Assembly (NCBI GenBank): GCA_021800315.1
Contig: JAJYZD010000134.1
Span: 1 to 9,883, forward strand
From: Bacillota bacterium
GTDB lineage: Bacteria > Bacillota > Desulfotomaculia > Desulfotomaculales > JAJYZD01
Length of the DNA stretch: 9,883 bases
Direction: 5' to 3'
Shown here: positions 1 to 7,789 of the stretch, one piece after another
How positions within the stretch are numbered: position 1 is the first letter of the stretch
Layout: every line of letters begins with the position of its first letter
Notes under the pieces: generated by a model
What the model saw: the letters and a program-made list of their open reading frames with translations, nothing else
Databases searched by the model: none
Told to the model about the DNA's origin: nothing
Made by a program: the position numbers and the translations under genes

Positions 1-1730
1 GGCAGCAGGGTTTGGTGCCCGCGCTCGGCCACCGTTTGGGACGGTCCAGGGCGGCTCTGGCCTATGTGGTTCTCGCCGGTCTCCTGCTCGTCATTCCCGG
101 TCTGGCTCTGCCGACCTTTACCCAGGTCTTCGTGGACAAAGTGCTGGTGGCGCGAATGCACAATCTGCTCGCCCCCCTGCTTTTCGGACTGTTGCTGACA
201 GCGGCGGCCGGCGCCGCCCTGACCTGGTTGCAGCAGTTCTACCTTCTCCGTCTGGAGGCCAAACTGGCTCTGAATATGGCGGGCAACTTCTTCTGGCATG
301 TCCTGCGGCTGCCGGTGGAATTCTTTGCGCAACGCTACGCCGGCGAAGTTGCCTCCCGGGTGGCTTTGAACGACCAGGTCGCGCAACTGCTCTCCGGTGA
401 CGCGTCCAGTAACGCTTTGAACCTGGTTATGATCGTCTTTTTCGCCGCCGTGATGTTTCGTTACGACGTGCTCCTCACGGCAATCGGCATCGCCATCGCG
501 CTTGTGAACTTCGGAGGACTCAGGCTGGTCGCCCGCCGTCGTGCCGACGGCAACCAACGGCTGCTGCAGGAGCAAGGCAAGCTGATGGGCACCGCCATGG
601 GCGGGTTGCAGAATATCGAGACGCTCAAGGCATCGGGGACCGAAGCGGACTTCTTCAGCCGCTGGGCGGGCTACCAGGCCAAGGCGATCAACGCCGAACA
701 GTCCCTGGGGCTTTATTCGCGCTGTCTGTCGGTGGTACCGTCGTTCCTGACGGCCGCCAACATCGCAGTGATCCTGGGGGCCGGTGGTTTTCAGGTCATG
801 ACGGGCCATCTGACCATCGGAGGGCTCGTGGCGTTCCAGGGTTTGATGGGCAGCTTTTTGGGCCCGGTGACCCAGTTCGTCGGACTTGGCACCACCCTTC
901 AGACGGCGGACGGCAATCTCAAACGTCTGGACGACGTCCTGCGCCATTCACTCGACCCCCAGACCGGGGACCGGTCCGCAGGCGCACCTTCCGGCGGATG
1001 GCCGGTGAAACTCTCGGGCTTCGTCGAGTTGCGCGGGCTGACCTTCGGCTACAGCAGGCTCGATCCGCCCCTCATCGAGGGGCTGAGCCTGAGCTTAAAG
1101 CCGGGGATGAGGGTGGCCGTCGTGGGTGGGTCGGGCAGCGGCAAGTCAACCCTGGCCAAACTGTTGTCGGGGCTCTATGAGCCCTGGAGTGGCGAGATTT
1201 TGCTGGACGGTATGCCGCGGCATTCGATCCCGCGCCGGGTGCTCGGCAATTCCGTGGCGCTGGTGGACCAGGATATTTTCCTGTTCGAAGGCAGCGTTTG
1301 GGAAAACCTTACGCTCTGGGACGAGACCGTGCCGGACGCGCCGGTCCTGCAAGCGGCGCGCGACGCCTGCATTCACGAGGACGTGGCGGCCCGGCCGGGT
1401 GGCTATGCCAGCCGGGTGGAGGAGGGTGGAGCCAACTTTTCCGGCGGTCAGCGCCAACGGTTGGAGATCGCCCGGGCCCTGGCCGGAAATCCCTCGATCC
1501 TGGTTCTGGACGAGGCGACCAGCGCCCTCGATACGAGTACGGAACAGTTGATCGACGGCAGCCTGCGCCGCCGCGGGTGCTGCTGCCTGATCATAGCCCA
1601 CCGGCTGAGCACGATCCGGGACTGCGACGAAATCATAGTCCTGGACCGGGGAAAGGTGGTCCAGCGGGGGACGCACGAGGAACTGCGCGGGGTGGACGGG
1701 CCTTACACCCAGTTGATCGCCTTGGAGTAA
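1..1730 (+). CDS. NHLM-type bacteriocin ABC exporter (peptidase/ATPase subunit), 5'-truncated by window edge
   Basis: This is the C-terminal part of an ABC exporter; the frame is open from position 3 with no stop, so the gene starts upstream and the internal TTG at 12 is not the true start. Hydrophobic segments over about 60-900 form the six-helix transmembrane domain. The ATPase domain follows with all motifs intact: Walker A GGSGSGKST (1125-1151), Q-loop in VALVDQDIFLFEG, signature FSGGQ (1437-1451, Phe instead of Leu), Walker B ending at D-E (1509-1514) followed by the SALD D-loop, and the switch His in IIAHRLST (1599-1601). Three consecutive Cys just before the switch His are unusual. In the NHLM family this subunit normally carries an N-terminal C39 cysteine peptidase that cleaves double-glycine leaders during export; that part is outside the window, so the peptidase is inferred from the partner gene 13 bp downstream and from the NHLP precursors nearby. 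A generic ABC exporter without a peptidase is the alternative. Confidence 0.85.
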   Translation, partial: QQGLVPALGHRLGRSRAALAYVVLAGLLLVIPGLALPTFTQVFVDKVLVARMHNLLAPLLFGLLLTAAAGAALTWLQQFYLLRLEAKLALNMAGNFFWHVLRLPVEFFAQRYAGEVASRVALNDQVAQLLSGDASSNALNLVMIVFFAAVMFRYDVLLTAIGIAIALVNFGGLRLVARRRADGNQRLLQEQGKLMGTAMGGLQNIETLKASGTEADFFSRWAGYQAKAINAEQSLGLYSRCLSVVPSFLTAANIAVILGAGGFQVMTGHLTIGGLVAFQGLMGSFLGPVTQFVGLGTTLQTADGNLKRLDDVLRHSLDPQTGDRSAGAPSGGWPVKLSGFVELRGLTFGYSRLDPPLIEGLSLSLKPGMRVAVVGGSGSGKSTLAKLLSGLYEPWSGEILLDGMPRHSIPRRVLGNSVALVDQDIFLFEGSVWENLTLWDETVPDAPVLQAARDACIHEDVAARPGGYASRVEEGGANFSGGQRQRLEIARALAGNPSILVLDEATSALDTSTEQLIDGSLRRRGCCCLIIAHRLSTIRDCDEIIVLDRGKVVQRGTHEELRGVDGPYTQLIALE

Positions 1731-1743
1731 GGAGTGGTGGCAC

Positions 1744-4700
1744 ATGGCGCGGAATAAGGGCGGGTCCACCGGCCGGAGCGTGACCGACCTGCTGGCGCTT
1801 CCCGAGTCGCAGCGGCGGCTCGTCCAGTGGCTGATGCGTTCCGACGGCGCGACCCTGGCCGAAACAGCCGCGGAGGACGGGCAAAGCGAGGACGAGGTCC
1901 GGTCCCTTTTGGACAGCCTGGTTGAACAGGGGTTCGTACAGCAGGAAGGGGACGGTGGGGAACTCCGCTTCCGGGCCCGCCTGGGGGCCAGGACCGGGCG
2001 CCGGCTCTCCAGCCAGATTTGGCAGGCTACCTATCAGAGCGTGGCCGACGCTTTTGATGCCGAGGGCGCCGCGGTCGGAATGGACGGAAACGAACCTTTG
2101 CTCCTGACCGACCCCAAAGCTGTGTGGCTGGTCGTGGAAGGAACCGTGCATGTTTTCAGCGTGCCGGTTGAGCAGGGTCGGCCTTGCGGGGTGCGCGCCT
2201 ATCTCTTCAGCGCCGGGCCGGGTGATTTGCTGTGGGGGACGGAATGCACCAGCGACGGTCACGGACTCCTGGCCGTCGGGGTGGCCGACACCAGGGCGAG
2301 GCGGCTTCCCGCGCCGCGCCTGCGGGAACTGGCCGGCCAGGCCAATCTTACCGCCCCCATCCTGGCCGGGGTGGAAACATGGATTACCGGACTGTACGTT
2401 TCGGTCGATGCCGGTGTGGTGCCGCGGGAAGCGGTGCTGCTGGCCCAAGGCCCGGAGACGGTCCTTAAGGCCGGCGTTACGGCGCGGTCCAAGGACAGGT
2501 TTGTCTGGGTACGGCCGGGCGCGGGCCGGGTTTCCCTGTTCGGATGCCCGGACGTGGTCTGGGAGCCCGCGCGGGGGTATCTGCCGCTGGCGTCCCCAAC
2601 CTGGCTTTATTGTGAGAGTGAATGCCGCCTGGAGGTTGCCGAGACCGTAACGGTTCTTGCTCCCGATGCGGATTGGGGCGACCTGGAGAGTTTTCATCAG
2701 ATGATATTGCGTTTCCTCTCCGTCCGGCTCGGGGACCGGGCCGGAGACGAACGCGAACGGGCCCGGGCCAGGGAAGCCGCCGACCTGGAGGCGATGGAGC
2801 AAGCCGTGGCGCTGTTGGCCGCCGCCGCGGACGGGAACACCGCCGGAGTCGGCGCCCGGGCCGGGGGTGACGATTTGCTCGCGGCCTGCCGACTGGTCGG
2901 GGAGGCCCTGGGAGTGGCGATTGTTGCCCCGACCCGGGAACAGGTTGCCGATGGCGCTGGGCATCTGGCCCGTATCGCCGATGCTTCAGGTTTACGCGTG
3001 CGCCAGGTATTGCTGTCCGGCCGCTGGTGGCGTCAGGACGCGGGTCCGCTCCTGGCCTACCGGGAGGCGGACGGCCGTCCGGTGGCGCTCGTGCGCCGGG
3101 GAGGACGCTACCGCTCATGCGACCCCGCCGGCGGCGGGGAGACGGTGGTGACCCGCGAAACCGCCGGAGGGCTTTCGCCCGTTGCGCACATGTTTTATCC
3201 GCCGCTTGCAGAGCGGGCGGCCGGGATTGGGGACGTACTGCGGCTCGGTTTCCGGGGAACGGTCAAGGACCTTTGGCAAGTGGTAATTACGGGTATGGCC
3301 ACCGGAGCGACGGCCATGCTGGTACCCATCCTGACGGGTGCGATTTTCGGTTCGGTTATTCCCAGGGCGCAAGCCGGCCGGTTGTGGGCGGTCACGGCCG
3401 CCCTGATCGCCGTTGCCGTTGCCTCGGCCGCTTTTCAACTGGCCCAGGTGATTTCTTTGTTGCGGATCGAGGGCCGGGCGGACCTGACCGTTCAGGCGGC
3501 TGTCTGGGACCGCCTGCTCGCCTTACCGGTCCCGTTTTTCCGGCGTTATACGGCCGGTGACCTGGCTCAACGGGCCATGGCCGTGGACGCCATCCGGTCG
3601 CTCGTGACCGGTGCGGCTCTAACCTCGATCATGGGGGCCGTTTTTTCCGTGTTCAGCTACGGCCTGCTCTTCTATTACGACACCCGCCTCGCCCTGTTCG
3701 CGACCGTTGTGATCCTGGCCGCCGCCGCCGTAACGGCAGGAGGAGCTCTGATTCAGTTGAAGCGCCAGCGGGCCATGCTGGAAGTGCGCGGGACTCTTGC
3801 CGGCAACGTCCTGCAGTTTTTGACCGGTATAACCAAGCTGCGGGTGGCCGGGGCCGAACGGCGCGCCTTTTTTGTGTGGGCCCGGCATTTCGCCCGCCAA
3901 CGCGAACTGACCAACCAGGCCGGCCTCGCGGCGAATGCCGTGGCGGCCTTTCAAGCGGCCTTGCCCGCTGTGGCGGGCGTCGTCATTTTCGCGGTGCTGG
4001 CCTCGGGTACCAGTCCCCGTCTCAACACCGGCGCCTTTCTGGCCTTCAACGCCGCCTTCGGCCAACTGTTGGCCGGTACGCTGGGCCTGGTTTCCGCTCT
4101 GACCGGCATGCTGCGGGTGGTACCGCTCTATGAAAGGCTCAAGCCCATTCTGGAGGAACTTCCCGAGGTCAAAAGGGACTGCGCCGATCCCGGGGAGTTG
4201 AGCGGCCTGGTGGAGTTTTCCCACGTCTCCTTCCGCTACGCGCCGGACGGGCCGCCGGTTGTCGACGACGTTTCCTTCACCGCCCGGCCCGGCCAGTTCG
4301 TGGCCTTCGTCGGCCCTTCGGGGGCGGGAAAGTCGACCATCTTCCGGCTTCTCCTGGGTTTTGAGACGCCCGAGAGAGGTTCGATCTACTATGACCAGCA
4401 GGATCTGGCCCAACTCGACGTGCGGGCCTTACGCCGGCAGACCGGGGCGGTGTTGCAGAACGGGAGGCTGGTGGCCGGAGACATCCTGCGCAACATCACC
4501 GGTACCGCGAATCTGACCCTGGAGGACGCCTGGGATGCGGCCCGCCGGGCCGGGCTCGACGAAGACATCCGCCGGATGCCGATGGGGATGTTCACCTACA
4601 TAGCGGAAGGTGGTTCGACCCTATCGGGGGGCCAGCGCCAGCGTTTGCTCATCGCCCGGGCGATCGCCGCCCGGCCGCGCATCCTGCTCTTCGACGAGGC

Positions 4701-4920
4701 GACCAGCGCCTTGGACAACCGGACCCAGGCGGTGGTGAGCGAGAGCCTGGCGGGGCTGCGCGCCACCCGCATCGTGATCGCCCACCGGCTGAGCACGGTG
4801 CGCCAAGCCGACGTGATCCACGTCCTGTCCGGCGGGCGGATTGTGCAGAGCGGCACTTTCGACGAGCTGATGGGCCAAAAGGGACTGTTCACCGACCTGA
4901 TGCGCCGACAGATCGCTTGA
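1744..4920 (+). CDS. NHLM-type bacteriocin ABC transporter, ATP-binding/permease protein with winged-helix and cNMP-like N-terminal region
   Basis: A 1058-residue protein starting at ATG 1744, 13 bp after the previous stop, with GGAG at 1731-1734; the two genes are almost certainly cotranscribed and form an export pair. The last ~560 residues are a full exporter half: transmembrane helices at about residues 505-800, then an ATPase with Walker A GPSGAGKST (857-865), Q-loop Gln905, LSGGQ (960-964), Walker B Asp984-Glu985, SALD and switch His1014. The first ~490 residues are not transporter-like. Residues ~12-80 read as a winged-helix domain (helices, then a short Gly-rich wing). Residues ~118-200 (VWLVVEGTVHVF and AGPGDLLWG) and ~245-305 (FVWVRPGAGRVSLFG) resemble beta-rolls of cyclic-nucleotide-binding-like domains. 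Residues ~415-490 (around WWRQDAGPLLAY and GRPVALVRRGG) resemble the inactive C39-like region of such transporters, without an evident catalytic Cys. A long N-terminus is usual for the second NHLM protein; its substrate is inferred from the precursor genes downstream. Confidence 0.88.
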   Translation: MARNKGGSTGRSVTDLLALPESQRRLVQWLMRSDGATLAETAAEDGQSEDEVRSLLDSLVEQGFVQQEGDGGELRFRARLGARTGRRLSSQIWQATYQSVADAFDAEGAAVGMDGNEPLLLTDPKAVWLVVEGTVHVFSVPVEQGRPCGVRAYLFSAGPGDLLWGTECTSDGHGLLAVGVADTRARRLPAPRLRELAGQANLTAPILAGVETWITGLYVSVDAGVVPREAVLLAQGPETVLKAGVTARSKDRFVWVRPGAGRVSLFGCPDVVWEPARGYLPLASPTWLYCESECRLEVAETVTVLAPDADWGDLESFHQMILRFLSVRLGDRAGDERERARAREAADLEAMEQAVALLAAAADGNTAGVGARAGGDDLLAACRLVGEALGVAIVAPTREQVADGAGHLARIADASGLRVRQVLLSGRWWRQDAGPLLAYREADGRPVALVRRGGRYRSCDPAGGGETVVTRETAGGLSPVAHMFYPPLAERAAGIGDVLRLGFRGTVKDLWQVVITGMATGATAMLVPILTGAIFGSVIPRAQAGRLWAVTAALIAVAVASAAFQLAQVISLLRIEGRADLTVQAAVWDRLLALPVPFFRRYTAGDLAQRAMAVDAIRSLVTGAALTSIMGAVFSVFSYGLLFYYDTRLALFATVVILAAAAVTAGGALIQLKRQRAMLEVRGTLAGNVLQFLTGITKLRVAGAERRAFFVWARHFARQRELTNQAGLAANAVAAFQAALPAVAGVVIFAVLASGTSPRLNTGAFLAFNAAFGQLLAGTLGLVSALTGMLRVVPLYERLKPILEELPEVKRDCADPGELSGLVEFSHVSFRYAPDGPPVVDDVSFTARPGQFVAFVGPSGAGKSTIFRLLLGFETPERGSIYYDQQDLAQLDVRALRRQTGAVLQNGRLVAGDILRNITGTANLTLEDAWDAARRAGLDEDIRRMPMGMFTYIAEGGSTLSGGQRQRLLIARAIAARPRILLFDEATSALDNRTQAVVSESLAGLRATRIVIAHRLSTVRQADVIHVLSGGRIVQSGTFDELMGQKGLFTDLMRRQIA

Positions 4921-4956
4921 CACCGACGGCCGTGCGGGGAAGCTCTCAGTATTCAC

Positions 4957-4961
4957 GGAGG
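4957..4961 (+). promoter_or_regulatory. Ribosome binding site of the broken precursor gene
   Basis: GGAGG lies 11 nt before ATG 4973. It is the main sign that translation really starts at this small gene, and so that the upstream frame is genuine leader coding sequence. Confidence 0.6.
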
Positions 4962-4972
4962 TTTTGCCGCTC

Positions 4973-5144
4973 ATGAAAAAGCAATTCCGGGAAGAAGACG
5001 AGCCGGCATTGGATGACATGAATGCCCGGGACGCGTTTGGCATTCTGTCCGACCGTTACAGACGAACAGTTGGCTAGAGTTAGTGGTGGTGTGCTGCCAA
5101 GCTGTATTATCATGGAAGTACGGCACGTCAACCGGCTGGAGTAG
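4973..5144 (+). pseudogene. Short RiPP precursor-like gene split by a one-base frameshift
   Basis: The gap between the second transporter and the radical SAM gene holds two overlapping frames that look like one peptide. Frame A starts at ATG 4973 after a GGAGG site and encodes an acidic, leader-like segment (it begins MKKQFREEDEPALDD) ending at TAG 5075-5077. Frame B, open from 5022 to TAG 5142-5144, encodes TDEQLARVSGG followed by VLPSCIIMEVRHVNRLE. The TDEQL-x-x-V-x-GG segment matches the end of the leaders of the NHLP precursors at 6751 and 7232. Skipping one base near 5057 joins the frames into a 56-residue peptide with a 39-residue leader and a 17-residue, one-Cys core. The leader is much shorter than the 81-residue NHLP leaders and lacks their nitrile-hydratase-like part. 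It could be a decayed gene, a sequencing indel or a true recoding event. Its position just before the maturase gene is typical for a maturase substrate. The precursor assignment rests mainly on the cleavage-site motif. Confidence 0.6.
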
Positions 5145-5171
5145 CCGCAAGGTGCCAGAAGGAGGAAATAA

Positions 5172-6659
5172 ATGTTAGGTTCCTACGAAATCGACTACGA
5201 AGGACGCAAATACTTCGGCAACGTCTCCCTGCGCGAGCACCATATCTTCGGGTACAACGACAACCTCTATCTGGTTGACGTGGAACGTATGGCCGCCCAG
5301 CCGGTTTCACCCCGGTTGGCCGCCTCCATCGGCCGGATAGCCTCGGCCCCCGGCACCCTCGTTCCCGCGTCCGTCATGGAGGAGTTGCGTGGAATCGGGC
5401 TGGTATTCGGCGAGGAAAAAGAAGAAACGCCCATGGCCCCGCCGGAAAGCAAACAGGGTGCAGTCCCCGAAAAAGCCGGGTACCCGGTAGCAAACATCGC
5501 CCTCTTCCTGGCCCAGGAGTGCAATATGGCTTGCGTATACTGCTACGGCAACGGAGGAGAGTATGCCGGAGGCGGCATGATGAGCGAGGAGACCGCCTTC
5601 CGGTCGGTTGACTGGTTGGTCGAAAATTCCGGCAGCGTAAAGAACATTGGCATCTCCTTTTTCGGCGGAGAGCCGTTCCTTAACTTCCCTTTGATGAAAA
5701 AGGTCGTGTCCTATGCCAAAAAGAAGGCCGGGGAAAAGGACAAACGGATAACTTTCGGGGTGACTACCAATGCCTCCCTTCTCACCGAAGAGGCGATCTC
5801 ATTCCTCAAAGATGAGAAGATATATCCGCTGATCAGTTTCGACGGCCCGGCCGAGTACCAGGACAGCCAGCGACCATTCAAGGATGGCTCCGGATCATAC
5901 GACAGGATCGTCAACAACGTCCGTAAGCTGCGGGAAGTCATACCCCACCTGACGGCCAGGGCGACGGTCACAGACGGCGCCGACCCCTTTCGGATAAAGG
6001 AGGGTATGGAGGCCGCCGGGTTTACGACCTGTATTCTAACCCCGGTCTCTCCGGTCATTTTGAACGCGCCGTCCTCCGGCATGCCGCCGGACGGGTCCGG
6101 TGAGCGAATGTTGGAACGGATGCTGGCCTTTCACCGCGCGGAGACCGAGCAACTGCTTACCGCGATCCGGGAAAGAAGTATTGATAAAGACAATTTGCCC
6201 GCCTACCTGTCAAGTATAGGCGACATAGCCTTGGGGCGCAAACGCTACTACGCCTGCGGCGTTGGCAAAGGAATGGCCGGAATCTCGGTAAACGGGGACA
6301 TCTATCCCTGCCACAGGTTCGCCGGCCAGGAGGACGCCCGCCTGGGCAACATAGCGGATTACCGGACGGGGAACCTCAATGACTACCACCGGGCGGTTGT
6401 CAATCACCTGCCGGAGTGCCGGAAATGCTGTGCCCGCCACTATTGCGGCGGAGGCTGCTTTTACGACAACAAGGCCCGCACCGGGGACATGCATCAGCCC
6501 GACCCCCTTAGATGCCGGGAGGTAAAAGGGATGATTGAAGGACTTATCCATGTTTATTGTCAGTTGGACGAGGCCGACAAGGAGTATGTTAAGGAGATGA
6601 TAAAAGGTCTTAGCCCCGATGAGTGGCTCCTTGATCCCCCGCAACTGAAACCGGTCTGA
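5172..6659 (+). CDS. Radical SAM/SPASM peptide maturase
   Basis: A 495-residue cytoplasmic enzyme expected to reduce S-adenosylmethionine with a [4Fe-4S] cluster and use the radical to modify a precursor peptide. The radical SAM motif is C117-X3-C121-X2-C124 (CNMACVYC), followed by FFGGEP (164-168) for SAM binding, TTNASLLTEE, and ISFDGP with a following dG-x-gS-yD segment common in SPASM maturases. The C-terminal SPASM domain is complete: C362-X17-C380 with Gly375 four residues before Cys380, then C416-X2-C419-X5-C425-X3-C429-X18-C448, which should hold two auxiliary Fe-S clusters; Cys420 is extra. The first ~100 residues precede the barrel and may bind the leader, as in related maturases. 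AAGGAGG at 5159-5165 gives 6-nt spacing to ATG 5172. The broken precursor lies just upstream and three NHLP precursors just downstream. Related enzymes make thioether (sactipeptide, ranthipeptide) or carbon-carbon crosslinks; the exact reaction cannot be read from the sequence. The SPASM domain argues against a PoyD-type epimerase. Confidence 0.9.
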   Translation: MLGSYEIDYEGRKYFGNVSLREHHIFGYNDNLYLVDVERMAAQPVSPRLAASIGRIASAPGTLVPASVMEELRGIGLVFGEEKEETPMAPPESKQGAVPEKAGYPVANIALFLAQECNMACVYCYGNGGEYAGGGMMSEETAFRSVDWLVENSGSVKNIGISFFGGEPFLNFPLMKKVVSYAKKKAGEKDKRITFGVTTNASLLTEEAISFLKDEKIYPLISFDGPAEYQDSQRPFKDGSGSYDRIVNNVRKLREVIPHLTARATVTDGADPFRIKEGMEAAGFTTCILTPVSPVILNAPSSGMPPDGSGERMLERMLAFHRAETEQLLTAIRERSIDKDNLPAYLSSIGDIALGRKRYYACGVGKGMAGISVNGDIYPCHRFAGQEDARLGNIADYRTGNLNDYHRAVVNHLPECRKCCARHYCGGGCFYDNKARTGDMHQPDPLRCREVKGMIEGLIHVYCQLDEADKEYVKEMIKGLSPDEWLLDPPQLKPV

Positions 6660-6694
6660 CGCACGAAGGGGAATACTCTCAAGGATCCGCTCAA

Positions 6695-6750
6695 CTACTT
6701 GAGCTTAGGCAGAATAAACAACTCGAGACAATTGGAATAGGAGGATTATC
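6695..6750 (+). promoter_or_regulatory. 5' leader block of precursor 1, shared with precursor 2
   Basis: CTACTTGAG starts exactly 56 nt before the start codon here and before precursor 2. A GAGACA block and an AGGAGG site (6739-6744, 6 nt from the ATG) follow. The sequence from 6739 into the coding region (29 nt) is identical to 7220-7248, so the duplication unit included the translation signals. No convincing -35/-10 pair was found. Confidence 0.45.
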
Positions 6751-7050
6751 ATGAGCAAGGAAGAGCAGGGCAAGAAGATGGGTCAGATCGTTGCCAAGGC
6801 ATGGGCTAACGATGGTTTCAAACAGAGGCTTTTCGGTGATGCATCCGCAGTGCTGAGGGAGGAGGGGGTAGAGGTGCCTCCTGGTGTGGAGGTACGGGTG
6901 GTGGAGGACACCGCCCGGGTCTTTCACCTGGTGCTGCCACTTAAACCCGATACTGAGTTGACCGATGAGCAATTGAATTCTGTGGTGGGCGGCTTCATTG
7001 ATACAGTATGTACTTGGGCGCCCGGCCCGGACGTTTTAATCGAAAAATGA
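6751..7050 (+). CDS. NHLP-leader RiPP precursor peptide 1 (proteusin-like)
   Basis: A 99-residue precursor. Residues 1-81 form a leader related to the nitrile hydratase alpha subunit: the KAW-x-ND-x-FK-x-RL and EVRVVEDTARVFHLVL segments follow that fold, but the metal-binding CTLCSC loop is replaced by LVLPLKP, as expected for NHLP leaders (a family also used by proteusins). The leader ends LTDEQLNSVVGG with the double Gly at 80-81, the presumed cut site for the exporter's C39 peptidase. The remaining core is 18 residues, FIDTVCTWAPGPDVLIEK, with one Cys (Cys87) in C-T-W-A-P-G-P. The leader is about 74% identical to that of precursor 2 (60 of 81 positions by eye) while the cores differ. It lies 91 bp after the maturase gene, the likely modifying enzyme. 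What the mature product does is unknown. Confidence 0.88.
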   Translation: MSKEEQGKKMGQIVAKAWANDGFKQRLFGDASAVLREEGVEVPPGVEVRVVEDTARVFHLVLPLKPDTELTDEQLNSVVGGFIDTVCTWAPGPDVLIEK

Positions 7051-7175
7051 AGCGCGGACGCAATGTTTCCAACTGGATGCCTTCTACACGATTTTAAATC
7101 CAATGCCAAAGCGGTGGTGATACGAAGAGATGTTTGAGATAGTCACAATAATCCTAATACCTCGGAGTTTTCCGG

Positions 7176-7231
7176 CTACTTGAGAAAGGAACGCATTGAC
7201 ATGAGACAGTCAACTAAAAAGGAGGATTATC
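7176..7231 (+). promoter_or_regulatory. 5' leader block of precursor 2, copy of the block before precursor 1
   Basis: CTACTTGAG (7176-7184) is at the same -56 position as before precursor 1, followed by GAGACA and AAGGAGG (7219-7225, 6 nt from ATG 7232). The rest of the 181-bp gap between precursors 1 and 2 is relatively AT-rich and shows no further gene. Confidence 0.45.
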
Positions 7232-7609
7232 ATGAGCAAGGAAGAGCACGGCAAGAAGATGGGGCAAATCATTGCCAAGGCGTGGGGTGACGATGCCTTT
7301 AAGCGGAGGCTTTTGGGTGATGCATCCACGGTCCTGAATGAGGAGGGCGTAGAGATACCACCTGGCCTGGAAGTCCGGGCAGTGGAGAACACTGACCGCG
7401 TCTTTTATCTGGTGCTTCCGCCGAAACCCAATGCCGAGTTGACCGATGAGCAATTGGATACTGTAGCAGGCGGCAGATATCTATGTGGTGGTAGTGGGCC
7501 TGCCCCCATGGACGTACATTCGTTTGGTTGTCGTAGTAGGAGTGATGAAGGTTATTTTGAAGCTTACTGTCTGTACCTTAAGAAGGGCAGTATTCCACAG
7601 CCCAATTAG
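7232..7609 (+). CDS. NHLP-leader RiPP precursor peptide 2 with long three-Cys core
   Basis: A 125-residue precursor with an 81-residue nitrile-hydratase-like leader colinear with precursor 1, ending LTDEQLDTVAGG (Gly80-Gly81). The former metal-loop position reads LVLPPKP. The core is 44 residues, much longer than in precursor 1, starting RYLCGGSGPAPMDVHSFGC. It has Cys85, Cys100 and Cys113, and its second half is rich in aromatic residues (YFEAYCLY). It lacks the exact C-X-W-X-PGP motif of precursors 1 and 3 but keeps Cys-x4-Gly-Pro near the start of the core. Multiple Cys would suit several thioether crosslinks by the SPASM maturase; this is inference. It lies 181 bp after precursor 1 in the same direction. 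No XYG motif, the splicease target, is present. Confidence 0.87.
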   Translation: MSKEEHGKKMGQIIAKAWGDDAFKRRLLGDASTVLNEEGVEIPPGLEVRAVENTDRVFYLVLPPKPNAELTDEQLDTVAGGRYLCGGSGPAPMDVHSFGCRSRSDEGYFEAYCLYLKKGSIPQPN

Positions 7610-7732
7610 CACTAATGGTGGTAAACTGTGGTTTGAGTTAGCTTACAGTCTGTCTTGACTAGCAGTAACAACGTAACAGCAAGTCGAAAAATACAATTGG
7701 CTTGAAGGTGCGTTGGTTATGTGTTTCGCTCT

Positions 7733-7789
7733 TTGAGTGAAGAAACCCTGAGAGAAGAGACAAGCAACTAATGAAGAAGGGGAGTTACC
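7733..7789 (+). promoter_or_regulatory. Diverged 5' leader block of precursor 3
   Basis: TTGAG (7733-7737), GAGACA and AACTAA blocks occur in the same order as before precursors 1 and 2, shifted by about 5 nt, followed by the site AAGGGGAG (7777-7784) 5 nt before ATG 7790. It looks like a diverged copy of the same 5' unit. Confidence 0.3.

Noticed and set aside
1633..2964. A 443-codon open frame on the minus strand, and other long minus-strand frames across the transporter genes
   Set aside because: High GC leaves antisense frames open. The translation is Pro/Gly/Arg-rich without domains, and the plus strand carries intact ABC transporter motifs.
6690..6703. CTCAA-CTAC-TTGAG hairpin as a terminator after the maturase gene
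   Set aside because: Only a 5-bp weak stem with no T-run. Its TTGAG half is part of the block shared with the other precursor upstream regions.
7003..7029. V-C-T-W in precursor 1 as a leftover of the nitrile hydratase VCTLCSC metal site
   Set aside because: By colinear alignment that site falls within the leader at LVLPLKP, so the resemblance in the core is coincidental.
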